From assembly GCA_034440635.1 (NCBI GenBank), contig JAOTON010001592.1:1058501-1122500 (forward strand): a stretch of 64,000 nt of DNA, given 5' to 3'. Positions within the stretch are counted from its first letter, which is position 1, and each line of letters opens with the position of its first letter. This DNA comes from Lepas anatifera. Lineage: Eukaryota > Arthropoda > Thecostraca > Lepadidae. The position numbers were made by a program, and so were the translations under genes. Below are positions 55,801 through 64,000 of this stretch, piece after piece. The notes beneath the pieces are model-generated. The model worked only from the letters and a program-made list of their open reading frames with translations. It did no database searches and was not told the DNA's origin.

Positions 55801-58800
55801 TGACCTCTGCTTTGAACCGGACCACCTCAAGCACGCTTTCTGATACCGCCGCTGTGAATAACTTTTCGGATGATGCGACTGTCTCGCGAAACAAACCCGA
55901 CCAGTCTACCCTCCTCCCCGAGTCAGCACGGGTGCTGCTAGTAGCGATAGAAAATGGCTACAAAATGAACCCCTTTCAAACCGCCCAGGCTCTGTCGAAA
56001 TTTGGAACAGTTTCTAATGCGCTTCGAATCTCGGAAACCGAAATCGAAGTGACCATGTCCACCGAAACAGAGACAGCCGATCTTCTCGCCACTGAGTCAC
56101 TAACGTATAGAAGTAGAGATTCGGACCACTCGATCCCAGTCACTGTTAGGCTACACCCGACAAAAAATACGGTAAGGGGTGTCATCTCAACGGAGCTGTT
56201 GGAGGGTTTGACGGACGACGAAATACTCGAGGGTATGAATGAGCAGGGAGTTGTGAGTGTGAGGAGGATGAACAGGAGAGAGAAGGGAAAGTTGGTAGGT
56301 ACCAACACCATCGTACTTGCTTTCCGAGACAAGAAGCTACCAGAGAGGGTTCGCGTGGGATGGAGATATGTAGCTGTCCGTAGATACGTGCCTGACCCCA
56401 CACGTTGCTTTCGCTGCCAGCGATATGGCCACGTAGCCAAATCCTGCAAAGGGAAAGAAAGGTGTGCGAAATGCTCAGTCCCTGGGCATGGATCGAGAAC
56501 TTGTGAAGCTAGTAAGCCCAAATGCGCTGGCTGCGAAGGCGACCACGAGGCTTGGTGCCGGACCTGCCCTACCTTTCTTTCAGAGCGGCAGAAGGTGAAA
56601 GACAAGTTCCGTGCAGAACAACAGGATGCCGGAAAGCAGGGCTCCACAAATCCCAACCTGGCTTCAATTCATCCCGAGGTACAGGTTTTGCAAACACCTC
56701 CAGTGGCTGCAACCGGTGTGGTTCGTGCTCCCAGTTCGTATAGGGACGCACTAACTGGAGACAAAGGCCAGCTTAAACCACTGTTAAGTTTGGGCACGAG
56801 CATGGGCGATATCTCACACCTGTCACTGCGAGACTTCCTCATACTTATCGGTGGGCTCTTTTCGCACGCGGATGGAGGTGACACTGGATGTCCAAGTCCT
56901 CCAGAAACCATGGACAAGGGTACTCAAACCGAAACTGATGCAGGGATTTCGGGCGCTACCTCTAACACGACACTGCCTTCCACTCTGACCACAACATCAA
57001 CAGATCAGTGCATTCAGACATGTGTGGATGACAGTCACACTCTCGTCACCACTGAACTCTCCAAGGACACCTCCGAGCATGAGGGTGAGGTACCAGCAGC
57101 CACCGCTGAACCACGGATTACCACGGATCCTACCGGGGGTGAGAGTGAGGAGAGAAGTCCACCTTTATCTGCTAAGGAAATTAAGACACAGTCTGGAATC
57201 GCTGCCCAGCCCGCTTCACTTCGGAAAGCGCGGGCCAAACCGCTGAAACATGGTTCTGAACGTTCAGCCTCAGCGCCACCTAAAGGACGCAGTTTGCGAA
57301 AAGAGCAGAGCGTGGCACTTCTTCCAACTCCTGCGAACGGTGACACCATGCTTATGCCTCCACCGTACCCTCCTCCACCACCGCCCACACAGACGCCTTC
57401 CAACATAGCAGACGCATGTTCCGTCATCCCAGAGTCGCGTGACGGAAAACGGAGGCTCTGTTCCCCGACCTCCGACTCCGAAAAGACGTCTCCTCACCAC
57501 GGTGCCAGGAAGCACCAGAAACCAGAGTTTCTTTTCCGAGACTCGAAGGGGAAGAAAATATGGGTACCAAGGGTGCAAAAAGAGTTCCCTATTAAAATCA
57601 AGCAAGCTGGCTCGTTGGAAAGTTTTGGAGAAGTCCAAAATGTTTGGCAGGATGTGCCTCGCCCTTCTGCCGTTAGTGATAGAAGGCATTCTGGACCTAG
57701 AGCCCGGGAGGCCTACATGGGCGGGAACACGACGTTCGTTCGCCGATCTCCGCCCAAAGGTCTCGGATATCCTGAGCGAACCGAGAGACCTCCTCAACAA
57801 TGGGATGCAAGCACAGCTTGGTGCGTGTCAGAAATGTTTGATGGGAGGAGCTGGGAAACCTAGACACTGTTAAGCAATGCCAGATTTCTTGTCACCCCTT
57901 AAACAACATTGCACATTATCCTTGCCATGCAAGTGGCCTTGACACCCATAATCTTTATTACTCTGGCATGATCTAGATTAAGCACATTATTATGAATTGA
58001 AAAACATGGTAATGGTGGGCGCGTATAGCCCAGTTGCTGAAAGCGCCCTAAAACACCAATACACACGATTTGAATCAGTAATCGTGAAATGTGTTATCCC
58101 GCGTCCCGGTGGGGGTGTCTGAAAGCCCTGCTGGGGTATTTCCGACGGCTTCGGACTGTGGTGGTGCCAAGCGACGCCGAACACCCTGCTCTGACAACGT
58201 TCCCAAAATTATAAGTTTCGGTCGTATTGGTTCAGGTCGCCAGGCCTGGTCAAGTAACCTCGCGCCCAAAAACGTTTCAGGATGGAGCAGTGAAAACTGT
58301 TTGAATCTATAGATGTAATATTTTCATACCACATGCTAGGCCCACTGAGAGCCACTAGGTGTGGTAACTACATTGTTTTATCGACACCGAGGGTCAGTAG
58401 GGTCAGGAACGTTTCATTGCATCCCCATTGAAAATGCATGGGAAAAACGGGCATTGGCCAAAAGTGGCTCTATTCCTGTACAGACAGCTGTAAAAACTTC
58501 GTATTCTCAAAATTTTCGCATCTTAGGACGCTCTCTAGGGTCATGTTGCAAGTGTGAACCAGTGACATGAGGTCATCTCAGACTATTTAAACAAGTTTTG
58601 AAACTTTAGTAAATAGCTTCACAGGAAATACTGTTAGAGCTTTGGTTTTGATATCATTAAGTTTGAATTATTATTACGAGTCTATTGATATGCACACTGA
58701 CCATGCTAGTTCAGATAGTGATATTGACCTAACAGGCCAGATCATTTTCACATTTTGACCTAGTATAGCCATATGATACATCATTCGACTTGCCGTAACA

Positions 58801-61800
58801 AGAGATATTACCCCTAAAAATTGACTAACTCAAGCCAGTCAAATTCTAAAGCCAAAATATCTCTAAACTTTCACATTTTTCGACCGGTCATGACTTTGCT
58901 GTTCATCTCAACCAGAAAGTGACCAATATAGTTTCTTCCTCACTTCTTATCGGCTACCTGCCATTGTAGGCGTTTTTTCATGCTATCCCGCATGGGAGCC
59001 GAGACCGAGGTGGTGTTCGACTTTCCACCACCGGAGCGGTGGCGGAGCGTTAACAGGATATAAAACTATCCAGTTATAGCTCTTTCACTTACATAATCCT
59101 ATAAAAAGCGTTGCAAAGTCACGCGAGCTCAAATTCAGTTTCGACTACTTTGATTACCAAACATCCGTCCCCGTTTATGACGTTGCTATTCCTACGGTTT
59201 GACTGTGTCACCCATATGGGTAAACAGAGAATGATGCCTGTGTTTTAGACTAAGATGCTTATTCTGTGAGCTATAGATGTCGTAATTATGTTCAGGGGTT
59301 ATTACCAGAAATATTTCTGATAGATGAACATTCCCGACAGACAGTGCTGAAGTCTTCCCCGCGATAGCGTTGTATGCAGAGACAGGAAACTCACCACTTC
59401 CACCGCGACCGCGCGCACCCCCGCTGCACCCGTCCCAGCTCACCGACTGACCCGGACAGCCTTACCACGTGGCCCCAGGCACTCCGAGTCAGCTGATTGT
59501 GTCGGCCGGGTCAAGCCGGCTCAGCTGCCACCGCTCGCTTCATTCTTTGAAGTGGGGGAGGGTGTGACATGTTTATTGATGAACAGATCCAGGCAGCAAG
59601 GGACAGCTGTCTCTCCCGGTTGACCCACCCGTGCACCCACACCGTATCGTACCCCGGTACCCCCTAGAACTGCGCCAGCTATCCCTTGAAACGCTGCTCG
59701 CTCCGATCAGGATTCGTGCAGCTAACGTCCCTAAAATGTAATTTGGAATCCCTCTGATCGATCAAACTTTAAAAGCTGGTGCCCCTGGACGAAGATTTCC
59801 TCCCATTGAAAATCATGAATCCGTCCAAGCTAGCAGGGGCTTATGGCTATGCTGAATGGTCATAGCACCCATGGCATAAATGGTCCCCATGACACCCATG
59901 GCACCCATCGCACCAAACCACGTGCAGTGGCGTAGCCAGGCATCAGTCGGGGGAAAAGAGAGCATGGACGCCAAAATTGACCGTAGCCGGCTGTAAGAGC
60001 AGCTTGCAAAAGATATCGGAGCTCAAGGGTGATGCAATGCGCAAAGCATCCTGAATACAGTATTGCCTGTCGTAGAGCTGATGCAATTTCATGCAGGCAA
60101 ACGCAAGGGCGTTATCACGGAATTTTTACTGGGAGGGTAGGGGTGGACTCCGGACTCGCGATGACTCGGGGTGGGTGGGAGGCAAATTCTGACAATTTGG
60201 CCGCATATGGAACACTGCCGATGATGCACTGCACCAACACATTTATGTAGATTCACGCAGGCAACGGAGAGAAAGTGCAAATAAATTAAGTCGAGGTCCG
60301 AAACTTGGGTGGGATATTGCCCTGATTCGCGAGCAGGGCAGACGTGTCCCCCGTCTCCAGCTTTCGACGCCCATGGGCAAACGTGTTGCGGTGATGCCGG
60401 ACAATATGGTGTTTCCAAACCGAATTCTGATGCGATTCCGATTTGCACCGTGCTTACAGTATGGACTCAAAATGTCTGATCAGATTGTCTGTCCAAGAAA
60501 TAACCGATTTCGCAAAATACCCGCCTGCATTCAAGCAAATAATTAGGCCTGAATACAGTACCATCAACGAGGAAAATATAATTACTTCAACGTGATAAAC
60601 GAAAACATATGTACCAATATTTAAACGACATTTGAAACCCGATCAAAATCCCATGCTCACGCAAAAGGGTATGTCAGACGAAAAAGAGCAGTAATTCGAT
60701 AGCGCCGGGCCGATTTGCCCTCTCTTTCTCTACCGTTTGGTAATCGCAACAGTAGCGTGGATATATCTCTGCCCAAAGTGACTGTGCACCCCCAATAAAA
60801 CTAGGGATAGCGTCAAAATATCATTCGCATTTTCGTTATTTTCGTCTCCGGGATTGCAAATGGGCCGCACATTATCTAAGATATGTGGTAGGTCTGCAAT
60901 GACTGGCTTAAAAACCGCATCTTTTTTCATATGGTGGTTATTGGTGCTTTTTATTCGAGCAACCAAAAACATTTTCGAAAATCATCGCCTCTGATTTCCA
61001 GTCGAACATATCGAAGAACTACGCAGCTGGAAAGGAGAAGGAATATATTTTGTCATCATCGGCACTTACACAATGTTCAAAAATGCAACAGCTTAAAAAT
61101 CGTGCAGAATACGTGAAGTCAAATTATATGATGACATCCAGGTAGATAATGCCAATTTTAATGGAAGAGGCATATGTCCTATTGCATTTCCGGAATTATA
61201 AAACACCGGATTCTGTTGGAATCTCAACCGCAGTGGGATAGTAGAACACCATAGAGTCAAAACCGATTGATTCAGCTCTAATACTAATCATACTTTCGGT
61301 ATTCTCAACAAATCAACTTCGTCAACCGGTTCAACATTTGGTTGACTGAGTCATAAGTGTTTATGTCGTAGTGCCAAATTCGAGCATGGTAAAATCGGGC
61401 AAAAGCTATTTTGGAATGGACAAAAACGGAAAAGAAGCTGCGACATGTGAACCACATGTCTCCTGCTTCTTCTTGATCTTCTTTTTGCTTGGAACAGCTA
61501 TCCCAGAAATCGACGCGTTTGAAATTTGGTCTATTAGTCCAGATAAGGTTGTACATAGTATTTCGCAGTTTTCCTTTTTTACCTCAATTCCAAAGTGTAT
61601 CACGGTAGTGGGTTTCAAAGTTTGCAGGTTTTATGGGTTCGGGGAAAATTAAACTACCCTGCAAAAGTCAAAGCACGAAATTCATGCTGAAAAAATTGGC
61701 GGAAGGGATACAATTGTTTGTGACTTTAAAACAAATTGTACCCATGGCTTTATATAACGAGTTTTATTTTAAGAAAAAAGACTTCCAAAAGAAGAAGATC

Positions 61801-62291
61801 CCGGGGACGTTAGCCAAATAGGAAATATCTTTGTAAATGCATGAAGGACGCTGATGTGCAAAATTCATGGGATACCTACTTTACTTTCAATCGCATTATT
61901 ATCTATTGAATTTGATTCAGCAATGCCCGGCGACTTACCAGTTTCTTAGATTTCCCAATTTTTCGTCTACAATGTTGATAAGCTGGAATCCTGACCTTTG
62001 CATTTAGTTCCATTTTAACACTCTGTTGGGTTAACACAGATGGCAGAGCACACCATTCACCTGCCCCAGTGCACTGGCAGGTGCTGCTATACTGTGGTGC
62101 CCGGACCCCAGGAGAGTGCTGCGGCCTACCTTGTAAGAGGCGTAGGCGTCGGCGAGGCTGCGCGCTGGCGTGACCAGCAGGTTCCACTCGCTGATGGTCT
62201 GCACTGTTCGGTACTGCCACAGCTCCTCTGTCAACTCCGCCGCTGCGCCGCGTTCCCGCTCGGCAGGTGCCATTTCTGGCGGGGCCAACAT
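43666..62291 (-). CDS. Perilipin-like (PAT family) lipid-droplet protein, seven coding exons
   Basis: Spliced model, all junctions GT/AG and in phase: 62,291-62,130; 53,509-53,318; 53,044-52,912; 52,604-52,465; 52,031-51,714; 44,736-44,623; 43,809-43,666; about 400 aa. Exon 1 carries T-V-Q-T-I-S-E-W-N-L-L-V, then Y-A-S-Y-K. Exon 2 carries A-D-V-V-T-S-A-G-A-R-L-V-E and R-A-M-P-Q-I-K-D-K. These two blocks align in order with the PAT domain of insect Lsd/perilipins, which coat droplets and control lipase access. Exons 3-4 are strongly hydrophobic. Exon 5 is amphipathic with A-L-K-L-V-E-S-Y-I. Exon 1's acceptor (62,314-62,315) keeps the frame open upstream, so the true start could lie further 5'. 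Family call is moderate; the exon chain is stronger. Confidence 0.6.
43810..44622. other. Intron 6 of the perilipin-like gene
   Basis: 813 bp, GT/AG, AT-rich, no other feature seen. Confidence 0.55.
44623..44736 (-). CDS. Perilipin-like gene, exon 6
   Basis: 38 codons, phase 0. Acceptor CTACTATTTCAG, donor CTG|GTAAGA. W-V-Q-K-L-Y-Q-R-A and a Ser/Thr/Ala stretch. Confidence 0.65.
45900..46890 (+). pseudogene. 5'-truncated LINE (CR1/Jockey-like RT C-terminal half) in an intron
   Basis: 251-codon open frame (45,927-46,682): R-D-L-G-V-W-L-D-T-K-L, H-I-N-H-T-V-S-K-A-N-R-M-L-G, I-L-E-Y-G-S-V-T-W, L-E-K-I-Q-H-K-F-L-K-W, and R-A-V-R-A-F-N-H-H. This is the thumb/C-terminal part of a non-LTR reverse transcriptase after the F-x-D-D motif, which is missing. 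The UTR ends with AATAAATGCAAAA near 46,865. It is antisense inside the large intron 5 of the perilipin-like gene. No disabling mutation in the remaining part, so it may be fairly young; no clear target duplication found. Confidence 0.82.
46891..47382. other. No gene recognised
   Basis: Intronic AT-rich sequence between the LINE fragment and the end of the nested coiled-coil gene. Confidence 0.4.
47383..47388 (-). terminator. Polyadenylation signal of the coiled-coil gene
   Basis: AATAAA on the minus strand, about 250 bp past the stop codon. Confidence 0.5.
47636..50441 (-). CDS. Large coiled-coil protein, CCDC178-like?, one frameshift
   Basis: Two minus-strand frames overlap: 50,441-49,260 (393 aa) and 49,384-47,636 (582 aa). 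Similarity of composition carries across a one-base shift near 49,418, where L-Q-E-A-E is followed in the other frame by Q-E-L-E-S-S-Q. Corrected, the product is about 935 aa, nearly all heptad-rich coiled coil. No GT-AG intron fits at the break. The N-terminus has C-R-R-H-S-C-L-D-N, then C-I-A-K-A-S-D-N-L-A-R-L-D-E-I-L. This recalls the R-R-x-S-C-x-x-V-N ... C-V-N-K start of CCDC178 proteins; that link is tentative. The C-terminal third holds F-R-D-V-Y-E-M-S-V-K and a basic tail. It lies, same strand, wholly inside intron 5 of the perilipin-like gene. Confidence 0.75.
50442..51713. other. Upstream region of the coiled-coil gene, part of intron 5
   Basis: No coding motif. It must contain the promoter of the nested coiled-coil gene if that gene is independently transcribed; no TATA box is obvious close to 50,441. 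Confidence 0.35.
51714..52031 (-). CDS. Perilipin-like gene, exon 5
   Basis: 106 codons, phase 0. Acceptor TGTCCCCGCAG, donor GAG|GTGAGC. Contains S-S-A-R-D-R-L, A-L-K-L-V-E-S-Y-I and a hydrophobic end Y-I-I-Y-F-L-S-M-G-L-A-I-A. Confidence 0.65.
52465..52604 (-). CDS. Perilipin-like gene, exon 4 (hydrophobic)
   Basis: Two bases plus 46 codons. Acceptor CGCCGCAG, consensus donor AGT|GTGAGT. Contains W-L-S-L-W-V-M-V-A-L-V-L-P-V and V-S-A-V-A-V-T-A-S. Confidence 0.6.
52912..53044 (-). CDS. Perilipin-like gene, exon 3 (hydrophobic)
   Basis: 44 codons plus one base. Acceptor CTCTGCAG, donor GCAG|GTGTGA. L-L-L-R-V-M-L-L-P-M-S-L-S-V-A-L is membrane-like. Its single leftover G joins AT of the next exon to give Asp. 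Confidence 0.6.
53318..53509 (-). CDS. Perilipin-like gene, exon 2
   Basis: 64 codons, phase 0 on both sides; acceptor CCACAG, donor CAG|GTGAGG. Holds the PAT-like segment ending R-A-M-P-Q-I-K-D-K-E-Q. Confidence 0.65.
53510..54718. other. Intron 1 (right part); short tandem repeat
   Basis: Contains a 2x tandem (CACGGG[T/C]AAACAGAGTGAAGGA) at about 54,474-54,515. A box-A-like TGGCTTAGCAG at about 54,442 lacks a matching box B. No gene. Confidence 0.4.
54719..54731. repeat. Target-site duplication, left copy (ORF1-only element)
   Basis: GATTTGAATCAGT, repeated exactly at 58,067-58,079. Confidence 0.92.
55752..57863 (+). CDS. LINE ORF1 / gag-like protein, intact, triple CCHC
   Basis: 703 aa. 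Residues about 60-215 form the conserved region seen in the other ORF1 (V-L-L-V-A-I-E, G-V-I-S-T-E-L-L-E-G-L-T-D-D-E-I, V-V-S-V-R-R-M-N-R-R). Three knuckles follow at about 219-275: C-F-R-C-x4-H-x4-C, C-A-K-C-x4-H-x4-C and C-A-G-C-x3-H-x6-C. Residues about 300-560 are Ser/Thr/Pro-rich and low complexity, with M-P-P-P-Y-P-P-P-P-P-P. The last 120 residues are basic (F-L-F-R-D-S-K-G-K-K-I-W-V-P-R). Expected role: binding and packaging of the element RNA. It is considerably longer than typical ORF1 proteins. The frame is fully open, unlike the ORF1 at 10.2 kb. Start is the first ATG after the leader. Confidence 0.88.
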   Translation: MALSQVPTSTAQTSRILTSALNRTTSSTLSDTAAVNNFSDDATVSRNKPDQSTLLPESARVLLVAIENGYKMNPFQTAQALSKFGTVSNALRISETEIEVTMSTETETADLLATESLTYRSRDSDHSIPVTVRLHPTKNTVRGVISTELLEGLTDDEILEGMNEQGVVSVRRMNRREKGKLVGTNTIVLAFRDKKLPERVRVGWRYVAVRRYVPDPTRCFRCQRYGHVAKSCKGKERCAKCSVPGHGSRTCEASKPKCAGCEGDHEAWCRTCPTFLSERQKVKDKFRAEQQDAGKQGSTNPNLASIHPEVQVLQTPPVAATGVVRAPSSYRDALTGDKGQLKPLLSLGTSMGDISHLSLRDFLILIGGLFSHADGGDTGCPSPPETMDKGTQTETDAGISGATSNTTLPSTLTTTSTDQCIQTCVDDSHTLVTTELSKDTSEHEGEVPAATAEPRITTDPTGGESEERSPPLSAKEIKTQSGIAAQPASLRKARAKPLKHGSERSASAPPKGRSLRKEQSVALLPTPANGDTMLMPPPYPPPPPPTQTPSNIADACSVIPESRDGKRRLCSPTSDSEKTSPHHGARKHQKPEFLFRDSKGKKIWVPRVQKEFPIKIKQAGSLESFGEVQNVWQDVPRPSAVSDRRHSGPRAREAYMGGNTTFVRRSPPKGLGYPERTERPPQQWDASTAWCVSEMFDGRSWET
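58017..58048 (+). promoter_or_regulatory. 3'-terminal hairpin of the ORF1-only element
   Basis: GGGCGC ... GCGCCC outer stem. The inner stem is AGC/GCT instead of the GAC/GTC of the ORF2-bearing relatives, so pairing is kept while the bases change. Followed by TAAAACACCAATACAC and the duplication. Confidence 0.65.
58067..58079. repeat. Target-site duplication, right copy (ORF1-only element)
   Basis: Exact copy of 54,719-54,731. Confidence 0.92.
58080..62129. other. Intron 1 (left part) of the perilipin-like gene, no gene recognised
   Basis: About 4 kb without coding motifs. Around 58,380-58,580 there are AGGGTCA/GAGGTCA-like hexamers and a CATTGAAAATGCATGGGAAAA block, loosely recalling element Y. 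CAGTGGCGTAGCCAGGC at about 59,933 resembles a DNA-transposon end, but no matching right end was found. Confidence 0.4.
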
Positions 62292-62313
62292 CAGGTCACG
62301 TGCGGATAGCTTT
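62130..62313 (-). CDS. Perilipin-like gene, first recognised coding exon
   Basis: Acceptor TATTCTTCCAG at the high end, donor AAG|GTAGGC at 62,129. The ATG used here is 62,291-62,289, with a second in-frame ATG six codons later. Because an acceptor precedes it, an upstream exon (untranslated or coding) is expected beyond 62,313. Confidence 0.6.
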
Positions 62314-62520
62314 CTGGAAGAATATACGGAGTATTTATGTATGCGAAGAATGAAAAGAAGTCATGGCTATGACATATGGAATGTAGATATGACATTATTA
62401 CGACATTAGACGGTTAAAATGAAGGGGGAATACTTTTAATACTTAAGGAGAAATACAAGGAATGTCTCACAATATCGAAACAAGTGGAAGCTGATCTCGC
62501 TGATCGTTGATCTCCAGAAA

Positions 62521-62984
62521 GTTAAAGGGAATGTGGCACCTTCACAACGTGATTTTAACTGAGATAGCCAAGTTGTAAAGCAGGTCGGAAAACCCGGTAC
62601 TCCATATATCATTTGTCTTAGAACTCGATATTTCCGTACAAAAAAGCTAAAACCTACCTGACACCAACCCCTCATCAACCCCTCGCCGGGCGGCCATTGT
62701 TGTGAGCTACTGGTGTGACGACATATGCTGACGTCACGATGAGCATCAGCCAATTGAAGCCCTTGAAGCGTTTCAAGTATGGTGGTGGTTGCCATATCGT
62801 GACATCATCCACAGTCTGATGTTTATTTCTTTTTCTAGAGGAGTAGTTTTAAAAACCAAATATTGAGCTTATTGTACATTTTTTCAGAGAAATCATGAGT
62901 GGTTTCATTATTTTTGACTAAAAGTACCTACGCCTAATTACACTAAATTCCAGGATTCGACCAAGGTGCCACATTCCCTTTAAC
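62521..62984. mobile_element. TTAA-bounded MITE, 22-bp inverted termini
   Basis: GTTAAAGGGAATGTGGCACC(TT) at 62,521-62,542 and its exact reverse complement at 62,963-62,984. The TTAA lies at the outer edge of each, so the transposon proper starts AGGGAATGTGGCACC. The interior has no transposase; its one longer frame (minus strand, 119 aa) lies mostly within the MITE. It sits about 210 bp upstream of the first recognised exon of the perilipin-like gene. Confidence 0.88.
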
Positions 62985-64000
62985 TTATAAGTGTATGTGT
63001 AAAGGTGAATGCACTGCGGCTTGCTTCGGGACACAATCATATCAGGCACCCTGCAAGGTGCTTGGCCAGTAATTCTGTCCAATACATTTTGTTTGGTAAA
63101 AACGACACAAATTGAGATTTTTTTCTATATTTTCCTTATTCAGAAATTGTTCAGCATCAGTCCTCACAACTAGCTGTGTTTATCAAACGCAATGAATATT
63201 GAAGCCTGAGGGCCTTAGGCACCAACTGCTGAGGTTATATGTTGTCGCCAACTGCCACCCTGTTGGAAGGGTGTTTTGGGGAATGAAGTACTTTCCAGTA
63301 TTACTGCTCGGTTTCACAATGCCTGCCCGGCATGCTGAATAAGCGCTTCCCAAATTCCCAGGGGGAAATACTGAATAATAACGCGTCAGTGCCAGCGTGG
63401 TGCTGTGTTAGGATGGATGCTGTGTTCCTTGGATTCAATTTGGCGTGAAAGTCGGCGGCGCCGTGCAACCATTGCACCTGCCTACATCTTATGCTAAGTA
63501 ACAAATCTCTAAAACCACCGTAAACCAAGTGGTGGCCCTACTCTCCCATGGTATCTAACTCAAGAACTACGCCTACTATACCCGTGAAGCCATTAGCAGC
63601 TGGTATCTTAGAACCGAGCAAAGGCACCTCATGCTTCGGTGGCTCTTTTCGTGTACAACACCTTGCTGAAGAGGATGCAGTTAAATGACATTGCAATGGA
63701 GATTAAATTGTAAATGACTGACATGGCGCCCTTGAGGCTTCATCGGAATTCGAATGAAGTTACCCGGCCCCTGTATTTCGACACGTATGTCATGGCCATC
63801 TTGGAAAATGTCACCACCTCATGTTAAGAAGATGCTTGCTCCTGAATTAAGCACACATGAACGGTAAGGGTGCTCCTTGCCATGGCGCTTTAATTTTGTC
63901 TAAAAGGACATATCTCTTTATGTCTGTTGTGTCCGGTATATGGTTTCTATGACCTACCATTTAGGTACTTGCCTCAATCAGAAGACACCCAAAATTCCAA
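62985..64000. other. No gene recognised
   Basis: Likely 5' flank or intron of the perilipin-like gene. No promoter element or exon could be supported by eye. Confidence 0.35.

Larger units (their letters stand above)
54732..58066 (+). mobile_element. ORF1-only non-LTR retroelement (HAL1-like), with target duplication
   Basis: A 3.3-kb unit. It has a GC-rich leader (54,732-55,751) sharing the CAGGGGACC / TGCCGGA start with the full-length LINE, one intact gag ORF (55,752-57,863) and a 150-bp UTR. A 3' hairpin of the I-type family (58,017-58,048) and a short ACACAC tail follow. Exact 13-bp duplications flank it. There is no endonuclease, RT or RNase H anywhere between the duplications. The copy was therefore inserted as an ORF2-less RNA and must have used enzymes in trans. 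It lies antisense in intron 1 of the perilipin-like gene. Confidence 0.9.

Noticed and set aside
59933..60395. DNA transposon starting CAGTGGCGTAGCCAGGC
   Set aside because: The left end looks familiar but no matching inverted right end or target duplication could be found.
62436..62795. Minus-strand 119-aa frame with a CAG|GTAGGT donor-like site as possible first exon of the perilipin-like gene
   Set aside because: It lies mostly within the TTAA MITE, and joining it in phase to the next exon gives an immediate stop. At most it is untranslated.
1..64000. CRISPR arrays, operons, bacterial RBS or attachment sites
   Set aside because: None seen; splice sites, LINE/MITE content and telomere-type repeats indicate a eukaryotic chromosome.

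Overview
The window looks like a nuclear chromosome segment of an arthropod, possibly a crustacean, although the species cannot be read from the sequence. The evidence is spliced genes with GT/AG introns, long gene-poor stretches, a dense and varied transposon load, and about 830 bp of interstitial TTAGG-type repeats. TTAGG is the usual arthropod telomere unit. There are no bacterial operons and no CRISPR arrays.

Layout. From 1 to about 42 kb almost everything recognisable is mobile DNA. The left edge holds an internally deleted Ty3/gypsy copy, an L2/CR1-like LINE fragment (2.3-4.8 kb), a gypsy integrase remnant (5.0-5.5 kb) and a decayed reverse-transcriptase copy (7.3-7.8 kb). A full-length, target-site-duplicated I/Nimb-type non-LTR element follows (9,076-16,001). 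Next come a 3' fragment of a relative, a THAP-domain remnant cut short by a MITE, and a second I-type element whose 5' part is inverted, the twin-priming signature (18,758-22,197). From 22 to 31 kb there are nested MITEs: a 618-bp palindrome, an 8-bp-TSD hAT-type MITE sitting inside a relative of that palindrome, and two adjacent TTAA-bounded elements very rich in AGGTCA/TGACCT. The telomere-like array is at 32,256-33,084, followed by a third I-type element, a tRNA-derived SINE and gypsy remnants.

Host genes lie in 42-62 kb. RRP36 (pre-rRNA processing, + strand) is convergent with a seven-exon minus-strand gene (43,666-62,291, about 400 aa) that I read as a perilipin-like lipid-droplet coat protein. 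A large coiled-coil gene (47,636-50,441, same strand, one frameshift in this sequence) sits entirely inside one of its introns. Another intron holds a 3.3-kb retroelement that encodes only a LINE ORF1 (703 aa, three CCHC knuckles, intact). That copy has a perfect 13-bp target duplication and the same 3'-terminal RNA hairpin as the full-length I-type elements.

How the parts fit together. The I-type elements (EN, RT and RNase H) and the ORF1-only element share 5'-leader similarity and a 3' hairpin with compensatory pairing changes. This suggests an autonomous/non-autonomous pair, analogous to L1/HAL1. The four indels inferred in the full-length element mostly sit at or near homopolymers, so some or all may be consensus errors.
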